A stretch of 64,000 nt of DNA from Clonostachys chloroleuca (Eukaryota; Ascomycota; Sordariomycetes; Hypocreales; Bionectriaceae). Numbering within the stretch: position 1 is the first letter of the stretch; each line of letters starts with the position of its first letter. Position numbers and translations under genes: made by a program. Shown here in pieces: positions 1 to 10,213 of the stretch. The stretch lies in assembly GCA_037952775.1 (NCBI GenBank), contig JBANAY010000003.1, positions 434,001 through 498,000 of the forward strand. Direction: 5' to 3'. The notes beneath the pieces were generated by a model. That model was not told the origin of the DNA. It did no database searches and worked only from the letters and a program-made list of their open reading frames with translations.

Positions 1-570
1 TCATCCTCATGTCGACTTATATCAACATCCTGATGACCTTTGCGTTCAACAACTGGCACGATGTCTCATGGGGAACCAAAGGATCGGACACGGTCGAAGC
101 GCTACCTTCTGCCCATGTCGTTACAGATGGTGCAAACGGGCCTGCGGTGGAGGAGATCGAAAAAGAACAGGTGGACATCGACACAGAGTTCCAAAACACG
201 GTGAAGAGGGCCCTGTCACCCTTCAAAGAGGAGGAAGAAATTGAGAAAATCGACGTGGACGACTCGTACAAGTCATTCCGAACTGGCCTGGTTGTCACTT
301 GGATTCTCACCAACATGGCATTGATCGTGGGCGTTACCAGCGATGAATTTGCTAGTTTGGGGGTTGCTGTAAGTTTGTTCCTTTGGGAGTACTAAGGAGG
401 AAGTTGAATGGATTTTCTAACGAGTGTTTTAGAAAGCTTCCACGGGAAGAACTCCCATGTATTTCAGAACTCTACTGTATGCGACCGCCTTGCTTTCCAT
501 TGTCCGTTTTATCGGATTCTTGTGGTTCTTGGGAAAAGCTGGCATTATGTGCTGTTTTGCGAAGAGGTAG
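1..570 (+). CDS. Chitin synthase, 3' end (class III-like), partial
   Basis: Partial gene running in from the left edge. Exons are 1-368 and 433-570; the 64-nt intron has a GTAAGT donor and TTTTAG acceptor and is phase 0. The visible protein carries the chitin synthase signature [14 protein letters not shown], then an acidic cytosolic segment, [14 protein letters not shown], and a hydrophobic C-terminal pair of helices ending [14 protein letters not shown]. Known role of the family: plasma-membrane polymerisation of UDP-GlcNAc into cell-wall chitin. The tail ([20 protein letters not shown] end) resembles division-1, class III (ChsB/ChsG) enzymes; the class is an inference because the catalytic QxxRW region lies outside the window. 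Confidence 0.9.
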
Positions 571-1593
571 GAGGCACGAAGTGATTTCAGTCTCTTCGTA
601 ACGGCTCAAGATGCCAAGTCTCATTTCATTATTGAATTGCCTAGGTTGGACATAGATAGACATTATTCACGGTCGGTAGTCATTGATTACGGCGGGTTTT
701 CTGCTGGTTTTCGGGATAGGATGAATCGTCTGAACTTGATCATAGAAACGCGAAACGGGATGATTTTTTCCGAGAAAAGCCATCGTCTTACTCTTCTATA
801 CGTAACTGTCGAAACACGAATACAAATTCCTCTTCCTATCATCCGCTTTTGATCCTGGTGGCAGAGCCCGCTCTTCGGTGGAATTTTTGTCAAAGGCTAT
901 AAGTAGGGGATATCTTAAGAACCAGTAATATATATGACATTATATAATTGAATGGGAAGGTAAAGGAAGCTTAGCTATGCCTATATTCATTCTTTGATAA
1001 CTAAGTATTGAGATTTTACCTATAATAGATTAGTCTTTAATATTTCTTTAAAGATAGGTATCCTTTCTAAGAGCTATTTATACTTGAAGCCCAAAGGTGA
1101 GCTAAATCTTTGTAGCTGAAACCATTGTTGTTTGTTCCCTTGTTTCCTTTATATCATTTTCATGTTAGAACGTAACGTCGTTGCTGAAGTTTAGAAATCT
1201 CAACCTTAGATGTTTACATGCAGCAATGGGAAGTGTGCCATGAATGCGAGTGGTTGCCAAGACACCAGAGGCCACACAGTGTGGGATATTATCTGCAAGC
1301 TGGGGGCGGGGTTATGCGCCCCAAAAGGTTTCCTTTCAGTTGTTTTCACTCGGATCGATTTCCCGTCCCGCCCCCAAATTGTGTTTGTATGAGCCAACAC
1401 CAACACCAAACGTATGCGCACATACGTGGCAGGTAAGATGACGGTGGAATCTGTTGGTATGATTTGTCATCAGGGGGCTGTTTTGAATATTTGGTAATAC
1501 AAAAGGACAAATAAGCTCGTTGGTTTTTGCTTAATTGCCACTGACGAACACCCCCGGCGAACATCACCTTCTTCAAACGCTCATCTCTCCATC
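571..1593. other. Intergenic, chitin synthase to SDR
   Basis: No credible coding sequence. Part of it (about 900-1100) is AT-rich and probably holds the chitin synthase 3' UTR. The stretch before 1594 is the SDR promoter. Short overlapping ORFs around 1206-1440 occur on both strands in several frames and have no recognisable protein features. Confidence 0.6.
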
Positions 1594-2488
1594 ATGTCCA
1601 AGCAAACCATCTTAATCACTGGCTGCAGCGATGGCGGTATCGGCTCTGCACTGGCCATTGTCTTCCAAAAGCGAGGATTCCACGTCTTCGCTTCTGCTCG
1701 CGATCCCACCAAAATGAGTACGCTCAAAGGTCTCCCTGATACAACACTTCTCACGCTTGATGTGGTTAAATCAGAAGATATCAAGCATGTTGTTAACACC
1801 ATCTCGGAGAAAACCAATGGCACTCTGGACTATTTGATCAGCAATGCTGGGCGTAATCATTTTATGCCAATTCTAGATGAAGATCTCGATACTGTCAGAA
1901 ATCTCTTTGAAATTAATTTCTTTGCTCCAATCGCCCTTGCCCAAGCCTTCGCTCCTTTACTCATCAAGGCCAAGGGGATGGCTGTCTTCATCGCCTCTAC
2001 AGCAGGGTATCTGAACATTCCCTACATGGGTAATTGCCCCTGCCATAACAGCTCCCTACAGAGTTTGTGCTAATGGAAGCAATATAGGTACATACTCAGC
2101 ATCAAAAAGAGGCATGGAAGTTGTGGCAGACACCCTGCGACTCGAACTGGCCCCCTTTGGTGTTGATGTGCTGGAAGTGGTAACAGGCGGGGTCAAATCA
2201 AGGGGACAGACGTATTTCGGCGATTTCAAGCTGCCTGAGAATTCATTGTATAAGAAGATTGAATCTACCGTTGCTAATCGCGCCCAGGGAGGGGACGGAA
2301 TGCCGAGGATGGATACTGAGGAATACGCCGCAGCAGTCAGCGACGCGATCCTCAAACGTACCACTGGCCGATTTTGGTGCGGCCAGCACGCTGATCAAGT
2401 TCGAATGGGCACAACAGCAGTGGAAGTACCACAAGCAGCCATGGATGCCGGGGCCGTGATCGGGACTGGCCTTGAAGAATTACCTTAG
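1594..2488 (+). CDS. Short-chain dehydrogenase/reductase, AYR1-like
   Basis: Exons 1594-2029 and 2088-2488 (phase 1, GTAATT...ATATAG) give 278 aa. The Rossmann motif TGCSDGGIG is at residues 9-17, followed by the NAG motif (SNAGRN), a Ser in IASTAGY and the catalytic YSASK at about 148-152, which is created exactly across the splice junction and so confirms it. The closest familiar family is fungal NADPH-dependent 1-acyldihydroxyacetone-phosphate reductase (AYR1), a lipid-droplet/ER enzyme. Substrate cannot be read from sequence, and fungal paralogues of this family also serve in biosynthetic clusters. It is the first gene of an accessory block and faces the same way as the SCO1/LDI fusion 500 bp downstream. 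Confidence 0.88.
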
Positions 2489-2992
2489 ACATGAGGATGA
2501 TAGAGCTATCTACCATCAATCACAATCGTGACAGGTTCCGATAATTACATCGTCCGAACCCACAAAACAGTAATTGGAGCCTTCGCCTAAAGCATTAACT
2601 GTTATACCTCCCTGATTAATGTACTAGCAGTGCTGCAGCGATACTTAGCTAGAGTTAGGTATCTGACTCGAAGGATACAACGACGGTGTTATTATTACCA
2701 GTGACTCTGAGGCTATAACGATGGGTTATAAGCATAGCTTAATACGTTATAGGGAGTCTCACGGCTAATCTCGGACCGCTCAGTATGCCGCTTAGATAAC
2801 AAATCACCAACAAACCACGACCAGGTTCCGACATGCTCGGAAGGCCGGAGGCTGCGGAGGAGTTGATCGGACCGCCCTATCCGCCCCTCCTTGTTGCCAT
2901 CAGGGTGTATAAATGACAAAACGAACCGACCAATCTTATACCCTTCTCTATTCCAATACTATTCCCATAGACATAGACAGTCAGCAATAATC
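2489..2992. other. Intergenic with promoter of SCO1/LDI fusion gene
   Basis: No coding sequence. GC-rich CGG/CGGAGG-type triplets lie around 2838-2875, and a TATA box at 2908-2913 sits 80 bp before the ATG at 2993. Confidence 0.6.
2908..2913 (+). promoter_or_regulatory. TATA box of the SCO1/LDI fusion gene
   Basis: A perfect TATAAA 80 bp upstream of the ATG at 2993. It also supports 2993 as the start rather than the TTG codon at 2891, which lies upstream of the TATA box. Confidence 0.55.
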
Positions 2993-5092
2993 ATGATGGC
3001 GAACCATTTTCTCAATCCTGCCTTTTCTCTGATTGATCATGACGGTCGCAGGGTTGATGAAACAGCCTTCCGCGGCAAGCCGACGATTGTCTTCTTCGGT
3101 TTCACTAACTGTGCGGTTGTCTGCCCACGAGCCCTTGCCCGCCTGACAACTGTCGTTAACAGTCTCAAAATAACTACCGACCAACTCAACGCCTTGTACA
3201 TTTCGGTAGACCCAGATCGGGATTCACCGGAAGTTATGAAGTCGTTTCTGGCAGGGCGTGCTCCTCACTTCACCGGCTTGACCGGCACGCAGGCAGAGCT
3301 TGAGTCGGCTCGTAGAGGTTTCCGAGCATTTGCGAATAAAAAGCGTGATAATGGCACACCGGACAATTATGACGTTCCCCATACGGCCATCACTTATGTA
3401 TTAAATGCTGACGGCTGTCTGGTGGACCATCTTCACGACAGCCTCAGCGACACGGAGGTCACATCGCGTCTCAAGCGTGTTATGGATGAAGTACACCAAA
3501 AGGACCGGGTTATTAACACCGTTCCCTCGACAGAAACTGGTCGAGACGACACCATCGACGAAAGCTTGAAAGTTATGGACAAGAAACAGGTCGCCAGCAT
3601 CAGACATATCGGCAACCTAGCTCGTCAGCTCAAGGGTGACTGGTCGAACATGATGGGCCCGACAGACCTGAATGACGGGTTTGGTGCTTACCGGTTCCAG
3701 CTCGCCTACGGTTTCTATGCACTGGCGTTGGCGCACTTTCACAGGCTTCCAGCGGCTCCTGGATTATTCCAAGACACTATGGAACGGATGATTGAAAAGA
3801 TGTGCCATCCAGATGTCTGGTTCTACTGGCGCGATGCAAGCACTGGCGGCGGTCTCGCGAGAACACCAAGGAAAGAGCCAAATGCAAACCCCATTGAGAA
3901 AGACAACATCATGTATAGCGCCTACCTGCAAACAATGACGCTTCTTTACCATAGCCTATTTGACGATGATCGCTACACAAAGCCTGAGTCACTGAAGTTA
4001 GAGTACGATCCATTCTTCTGGGGTGAACCTGGAGGGTTTAGTTTTGAGTACGACCAGAATTCGCTCAACGATCGGGTCTATTGGAACATGGTTGAGAGCG
4101 GATATCTTGGTGTCGCCTGCGAGCCCTGGTGCGTGTTCCAGATCTGCAACCAACCACCCATCATTGGCTTCCGCTTAAACGATGAACTCACCGGTAGTCA
4201 AACCGCCGATGAGGTCACTACAGGCTATGTTAAAGCCTGGGAGGATTTTGGCGGCTCCATTGAGCCGGAAGGAGGGTACCGACTCTTTGTTGCCAGGCAT
4301 AACAACATGGTGGCACCGAGTCCTGGAACGGGTATGGATGCTTGGTGTGCTTTCTTGATGCACTCCTGGAACCCAGACTTCGTGGAAAAGAACTATGAGC
4401 GGCAGCGTGCCAAGGCGCTGATTAAACACGAGGACGGTACACTGTCAGTCAATGTTAGGATCATCGATGGACAGTCGAAAAATACCACCTTACTATTACA
4501 AGGTGCTGAATTTGGCTGGTTTGCTGCCCTAGCTGCAGAGATGGGTGACGAAAGCACACTTCAGGGACTCCTGGACTACGCTGACAGTAAATTTCGTCCC
4601 CGTTACCAGGATGGAGGGTTGTTGTACCCACGAAATGACAACATCTTCGACGAGCACGGCCATTACAGCATGAACTCCCCGATTCAGTCCAATGCACTTC
4701 TTCCACTTTCTCGTTTGAACGTGACTGGTGGACTGAGGCGCCTGTACGACCAGCCGTGGGGTCCGAAGAACGGCGATCATTACGGAGAGCCAGCCTTGAC
4801 CAGCGTTGACTTTTCCATCGATGTTTATCGTGCAGTATATGATTCGAAACGGCGAGTTTTGCTCTTCGATCTTGCGGTCTACGAGCCCGAAATGACGGGG
4901 AAAGTTGAGCTTTCCAGAATTTTTGGGAGGGGGGACTGGGCTCTCTCCCGTGATGGAAGAGAGATAGCACGGGGTGATAGCGAAGCCTTGACCCAGAACG
5001 CATTGGGGAAGGACATCGAACAAAGTGGGGAGGAGCTGATATTGTCAATTGCCGAGGCAGACGTGACGTCCTTTGTCATTTTGTGGCTCTAG
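2993..5092 (+). CDS. SCO1/SenC-like domain fused to linalool dehydratase/isomerase-like domain
   Basis: Intronless, 699 aa from the first ATG; a second ATG follows at 2996. Residues 1-165 form a SCO1/SenC thioredoxin-like fold with the copper motif FTNCAVVCP (C40-x3-C44-P) and the matching downstream His (VPH, H130). There is no mitochondrial presequence or membrane anchor, unlike real SCO1. Residues about 185-560 match the linalool dehydratase/isomerase family: YSAYLQTMTLLYHSLF, FSFEYDQNSLNDRVYW, then ACEPWCVFQICNQPP. The two Cys of this last segment are nine residues apart, the spacing I recall for the catalytic C171/C180 pair of bacterial LinD. The remaining 140 residues look like a beta-rich tail. 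Inference: a redox- or copper-linked dehydratase/isomerase acting on a terpenoid-type alcohol. The substrate is unknown. Confidence 0.8.
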   Translation: MMANHFLNPAFSLIDHDGRRVDETAFRGKPTIVFFGFTNCAVVCPRALARLTTVVNSLKITTDQLNALYISVDPDRDSPEVMKSFLAGRAPHFTGLTGTQAELESARRGFRAFANKKRDNGTPDNYDVPHTAITYVLNADGCLVDHLHDSLSDTEVTSRLKRVMDEVHQKDRVINTVPSTETGRDDTIDESLKVMDKKQVASIRHIGNLARQLKGDWSNMMGPTDLNDGFGAYRFQLAYGFYALALAHFHRLPAAPGLFQDTMERMIEKMCHPDVWFYWRDASTGGGLARTPRKEPNANPIEKDNIMYSAYLQTMTLLYHSLFDDDRYTKPESLKLEYDPFFWGEPGGFSFEYDQNSLNDRVYWNMVESGYLGVACEPWCVFQICNQPPIIGFRLNDELTGSQTADEVTTGYVKAWEDFGGSIEPEGGYRLFVARHNNMVAPSPGTGMDAWCAFLMHSWNPDFVEKNYERQRAKALIKHEDGTLSVNVRIIDGQSKNTTLLLQGAEFGWFAALAAEMGDESTLQGLLDYADSKFRPRYQDGGLLYPRNDNIFDEHGHYSMNSPIQSNALLPLSRLNVTGGLRRLYDQPWGPKNGDHYGEPALTSVDFSIDVYRAVYDSKRRVLLFDLAVYEPEMTGKVELSRIFGRGDWALSRDGREIARGDSEALTQNALGKDIEQSGEELILSIAEADVTSFVILWL

Positions 5093-5251
5093 ACACTACC
5101 TAAGGTAGGGCGAGACGCAATGCCGCGATCCGGACAGATAAGCGTAAAGATGAGATGTCCTAGATGGATTAGGTACAAACTTGAGCATCCTTACGGATCA
5201 TGCTGTAACGCAATTTTATTCAATTCATTCTTGAGATACGCCGTGACCCCC

Positions 5252-5741
5252 CTAGGCCTTGCTGGTTCCCTCCCTCTTGGCTCCCTCATGGTCAAAAGCA
5301 GACACTTCAATTTCAACCCACATATTATCCCCGCCGAGTCTACCAACCTGAACACAGGTCCAAGTGGGATGGTTGTCAGGCATCCACTTCTTGAAGTTGC
5401 GTACCATCGCTTCTTGTGAAACGGGGTCTAGCTGGACGTGGAACGAATTGACTCGATATACTTGAGACCAGCCAGCGCCACCCGCATCCTTGAGAGCTAT
5501 GTCAACGTTGACATAGGCCTGGTCGATCTGCTCAACGATGGTCTCGGGCTGTGTGCCGTGCTCATCGAGGTAACCTCCTATCAGGCATCGAGTTAGCCGA
5601 CGTGGACAGATGTTCAGGTCTAACGTGCTTACCCTGCCCGGCACAATGAATGAAATCACCGGTTCGGACGGCTGATGAGTACCAGTAGTCTCTCTGGTTG
5701 TTCTCGCCGAAGCCTTTGTAGGCATATTGTTTCATAGACAT
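5252..5741 (-). CDS. RidA/YjgF/YER057c-family protein (first copy)
   Basis: Complement of exons 5741-5633 and 5577-5252 (55-nt intron, GTAAGC...GATAG, phase 1), 144 aa beginning MSMKQYAYKGFGEN. The family is a trimeric enamine/imine deaminase. Family-like segments are HCAGQGGYLDEHG, a VNVDIALKDAGG helix, YRVNSFHVQLD, HPTWTCVQVGRLGG and a VEIEVSAF strand near the C-terminus. The usual Arg of bacterial RidA (R-x-x-V) is not clearly present, so it may be a binding or specialised member. It lies tail-to-tail with the SCO1/LDI gene (160 bp apart) and divergent from the MFS gene. TATAAAA on the minus strand at 5823-5817 is about 76 bp upstream. Confidence 0.85.
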
Positions 5742-7048
5742 GGTGTAGGAGCTGGTGAGCTGGGTTAAGGTAATGGAGAAGATGATTTGCATGGACAGGC
5801 TGAATCCCAAGCACGATTTTATACTACATTTATCTCTATCGCCTGCGCTACACCCGTCGCTAATTACTCATGATGCCGGTACCATGAGTGGCGGATCAGC
5901 AGCGGAATGTATATTCCGCCAAGGTGGAACATACATTCCGCAATCCGCTCCCCCACACATCCGCATGTCATGTTGCGCTTCTTTCAGCCGCGTAACGAAA
6001 AGAAGAAAAAAAAAGAACTAAGCGTGTGCCTTCTACCGTGTATTGCCCACCATCATGAAGAGAGAAAATACGACTGCAGCCTACTTACTCTGCAGGAGAC
6101 GGCCGGCTAAAGTGGTGGAGCCCCGAAACGAAATGTAACCAATCTTTAGGAGATAAAAATATAAGCTCGAACGAGAAATCTTGTCCGTAAAGTTCCTGCA
6201 GTGGCTGCTGGACGTAAAAGGCAAAAGCCACCACCACATAGGCTTAACCACTGGTCTGTCCTATGACATTGGCGGATGGGAGATGTTTGGCGACGGCCCA
6301 CTGGAAGTTTCTGAATCTAATTGATCCACCGGGGCAAGATCGTCGAGCCAAGTGTTATCATCTGGCGGGACATAGGCCAGGTCCCGAAGGTTTGATGGAA
6401 AGGTTTCATTATTCTTAAATTGGGCAGCAGGGTTGTTGCCGTCCCTTGTCTATCGTTCATATATGTGTTCTCCTTACTATTCGATCATGGTAATACATGT
6501 ACTTATCCTTCTCCAGGTACAATTACTCTACTTGCTAGAGCTTTCGCCTCGAAGAAGAATTAAGCGGTCTGAGCCAACGAATAACAAAGGGCTCAAAAGT
6601 CGTGTGAGTTTATCCAGACACAGGTGGCTTAGCCTAAGATTCCTCAGGGCAGCATCTAGACCGCCAACCAGCTGATAGGCAAACCCAACCACATTGGGAA
6701 TAAGCAGCCTAACACCACCCCGGCGATAACCAAAATCCGGCCCTACTTCAGTCACTGTATTATGATCACGTAAAAGTGATAATCCTACGTTCTGTAGACT
6801 CGTCCTGCCCCGTGAACGACCAATCAGGAATAACTACTAATGAAATATAGCCTAGGTATGTATCTTTTCGGAACTTGGGCAAGAATGTATCTAACAGAAT
6901 TCTTGGCCAACTTGGTCTCGTATTAATAAGCCCCCTCGTTGTTAGTATCTATTGTGTAGTCTAATCAACTGTACTGGGATGCTGAGGTTTGCTCTTGAAT
7001 AGTATCTGTAGCATAACGTGAGCCACCATCAACAAGAAGATACCGAAA
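5742..7048. other. Bidirectional promoter region, RidA and MFS genes
   Basis: 1.3 kb with no convincing gene. It holds the RidA TATA box (5817-5823, minus) and a large imperfect inverted repeat at 5891-5948. The remaining part up to the MFS start is unremarkable; the ORFs at 6433-6755 have no family features. Confidence 0.55.
5891..5948. promoter_or_regulatory. Imperfect inverted repeat with two CGGAAT/ATTCCG dyads
   Basis: The left arm has GCGGAT then CGGAATGTATATTCCG (5903-5918). The right arm, read in reverse complement, has GCGGAT then CGGAATGTATGTTCCA (5940-5925). Each 16-mer is itself a palindrome-like CGGAAT-N4-ATTCCG, that is CGG-N10-CCG, the geometry of Zn2Cys6 dimer sites, so the whole is a palindrome of palindromes. 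It lies 150-207 bp upstream of the RidA ATG and about 1.1 kb from the MFS ATG. Likely an activator/repressor site; the Zn2Cys6 gene at 13228 is a candidate reader (inference). Confidence 0.5.
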
Positions 7049-8850
7049 ATGGGCCATCTAATAGAAGAAATTATTCCGGCTGTGGCAGAAGAGCCTCTCA
7101 CTATAATTGGACAAACAGTATCTGCAACTGCTGCTGGTACTACCACAACCCATCCAGATCTCATAGTCCCAACGACAGCAAACGATGCCGCTCCTCCTCT
7201 GAATAAGGCAGGACAGTGGGCAATCATCGGCTTGATTGTTCTCGCCAATTTCTTTCAAGTTTGTTCACCACACGGTTTGTATTAATGCTTACGCTGACCT
7301 CTGATGCATAGTTCACATGCATGTTTACTACTGTAGCAGGAGGCTACGAATTTAGCAAACGCCTCGGTGTCGAACCCGGGCCAGGAAAGGCCAACTGGAT
7401 GGCCGCTGCATACGGGTCTGTTTAAGTTTGTTCTCAATGGTTTTCTTGAGTGACTAACTGTTTCTCCATTGCAGACTCACACAAAGTGCTATGGTCTTGA
7501 TCAGCGGCCGACTAGGAGCCGTGTATGGCCACAACAATTCCATGTTTGTCGGAGCCGCCAGCATTGCCCTCTTCTCGCTCACGACAGCGGTCTGCCGAAC
7601 ATATGATTCCTTTGTAGCGATGAGAGCAATGTCTGGTATCGGAGGAGGGCTCCTCATGCCTAACGCTGTCGCAACCTTGATGATCATGATCCCACCAGGC
7701 TTAACGCGCAATGCGACGCTTGCGGTGTTTGCTGCCTCACCGCCGGTGGGCGCCTTGATCGGGGCCCTCCTCGCTGGCGTATTCTTAGATCAAGGCGATT
7801 GGAAATGGCTTTTTATCGTGATGTGAGTGCCAAAGGCTGTTAGTGAGAGCATGGGAGACTGACAGGAAGATCTTACCAGTTCGCTACTTATGGTTGCCAC
7901 AATAGTACCGTTGTTCTGCCTCCTACCTAAGGAGGAACCGGTCGATAAGCAGGGAAAAATTGATTTCATTGGAATTGTCCTTGGACTGAGTGGCTTGATT
8001 CTGTTCAGCTTTGCTTGGAAGTATGGCATTCTTCTTCCCTATTCCCCCAAGACCTTTCGCAATTGCTGATTGAAGTTTGTCTAGCCAAGCACCTGCTTCG
8101 GGTTGGGATACTCCGTACATCATTGCAACCACGGTACTATCTCTGGTACTCCTCGGTGCATTCTTCGTTTGGGAGAGCAGGTTCGCCACAGAACCCATCA
8201 TTCCGCTCAAAGTCTTTGCCGCACCGACCTTCACGGCGCTCATTATTGTCGTACTAGTGACTTACATGTCAGTAGGGATTTTCCTCTGGTACATGGTCGC
8301 GTGGCAGCAGCTCATCCGAGGCTGGACTGTCCTTGAGACAGCAGTGGGATGGGTCCCTTTTGCCGTCGGTGCATCCTGTGCCGTGGCTCTCGCAGCCGTG
8401 TTGGTACCCCGGCTAGAAGCGCAGTGGATCCTGTGTATCGGTGTCCTTACTTCTCTCGCATCTTTGATACTTCTGGCTACTATGCCGGCACAGCAGCTGT
8501 ACTGGAAGCAGACGTTCCCGGCAATCTTCCTCGCAAGCATGTGCCCTGATCTTGTCTACGTCGCTGCTCAGATCATTGCCAGCAACAGTGTTGGCAAACG
8601 AGAGCAAGGCGTTGCTGGAAGTCTGATTGGGACCTTGAACCTTTATGGAAACAGTCTAGGTTTAGGTATAGCAGGCACTGTGGAAGTCGAGGTTGTTAGG
8701 CGAGGTGCAAGCGAGCTCTGGGGTTTCCGCTCGGCTCTTTATTTCGGTGCTGGACTGACAGTCATCGCATTGGTCATTAATCTCTTGTTCGTCCGTGTGC
8801 CTAAGGACGAACACAGTGAGTGGAAGGCTGAAGCAGACAGTCCTGCTTGA
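7049..8850 (+). CDS. MFS efflux transporter, DHA2/ATR1-like
   Basis: Five exons: 7049-7258, 7312-7415, 7475-7822, 7880-8020, 8085-8850; all phases agree, 522 aa. After a hydrophilic N-terminus of about 50 residues come hydrophobic helices typical of the 14-TM drug:H+ antiporter-2 group. MFS motif A is GRLGAVYGHNNSMFVG and motif C-like GIGGGLLMPNAVATL follows. The sequence resembles fungal aminotriazole/azole resistance ATR1-type proteins. Role by family: plasma-membrane export of small molecules using the proton gradient. Exon 4 is defined by the TTACCAG acceptor at 7879; the nearer GACAG would break the frame. As a neighbour of the SDR, LDI-like and PhyH genes it could export a cluster product (inference). 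Confidence 0.88.
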
Positions 8851-10213
8851 GATAAAGAGGAGGAGAAAAGGGCGACAAGATGAATACTAGCGAAAGGCAA
8901 AAATACAACTAATCTCTGCTTTTTGACTTTCGATGGATGATAAAAAGCTTTGGTTTACTGTTTTTCACCCGAGGCTTATGATGGTGTAGCAGTAGGATCT
9001 AGTTTTGCTGGGGGAAATATAAGACAGCTAGATAGGCAGATTGTGTAGGCGAAATAAAGCCAAATTCTTTTAAATAGAAGATCAAGCTCGTGTGTTAAGA
9101 GTAATGATACGTGTACGAAAATCAAGATACATAGAATGCCTCGTCTCTCGCCTGGAGCAAATGACGTGTTGTTTCCCCTACTTCGTTGAAAACAATCGCC
9201 AACTCATATTACAATATGATACTATCTAGCTCTATTAGGAAGAAGTTCGCTTAAGACATAGAATGATGTCTCGTTCGAGCACATACATTAGCCAATTGAT
9301 TTAGAAATATCGTCTTCGATCCACATGAACAAGTCGGTTGTCACCCTTTCTTCACAACCTGATTTGCTGACTTTCTCAAAAGTGGCTGGCTATCAGTTGT
9401 CGTTAACTTTGATGTCTGTTCCCGAGATTTCAAAAGCTAGACCTCTGTGCATGGTTGAGATGTTGATGCAGTGGGCGGCATCAAAGACTGTTGAATCTCC
9501 CTGCACAGGTGCATGCGATGATATATGAGGTGGTCATGATGATTGATGGAAATGATTTCTAAGGGAGATGGATTGATTGATCGCATTATACTATTAGCAT
9601 ATTCTGGAGATTTAAACCCAGAGCTTGATGTTTAGGTGGCGTGATCCGGGCATCTTCCCCAGGAACACACAGTCGGATGATGTCAGAGAATTGAATCGCT
9701 AAATTAGGCTATCTTAACTGAAAACGGTATAATTACGATGGAAGGTTAAAGCCCAAAGCCGCCAAGAATCTAGTTTCACCAGCTTATCTTGTAGGGCTCG
9801 GGCCAACCTATCCTAGACACTACTTTGAAGACCGAGTGGTTCTTGTAAGAGGGAGACATGTGAGCACATCGTCACTTTGGAAACTTCAGATGGAGCCTTT
9901 ATTCTTAGATAATGGCCCTCTTGAAAGTAAAATCTTGGTCTGACTACCCAGAGAACCAGTATCCTGTTGTTGTAACTGGATGGACTGACAGTGAAGACTT
10001 GATTGTTCAGTCTAAGATTTTTCGCGCTCAAACATATTTGGATGTATGAAGATGTATCATCGATGAGCAGTTTAAAATTACCAAGCCTTTCAATATTCTC
10101 TCTGTACAGTTTGATCTCGATAACTCAGCACAAATCCACAACTCTTTGCTCCCATCATAGCTTCGCGCTGTGTCCACAGACTGTTGGTCACTATATCCTC
10201 TCCAAATCACAGT
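8851..10213. other. Intergenic, MFS to permease 3' end
   Basis: 1.36 kb of moderately AT-rich DNA. I see no coding exon, RNA gene or mobile element; small ORFs (for example 9325-9528 and 9813-10031) lack any family signature. Confidence 0.5.

Noticed and set aside
2891..2992. Upstream extension of the SCO1/LDI gene
   Set aside because: Begins with TTG and runs through the TATA box; the first ATG is at 2993.
4461..5048. 195-codon minus-strand ORF inside the SCO1/LDI gene
   Set aside because: Lies wholly within a long sense frame with clear conserved motifs; composition is that of an antisense frame.
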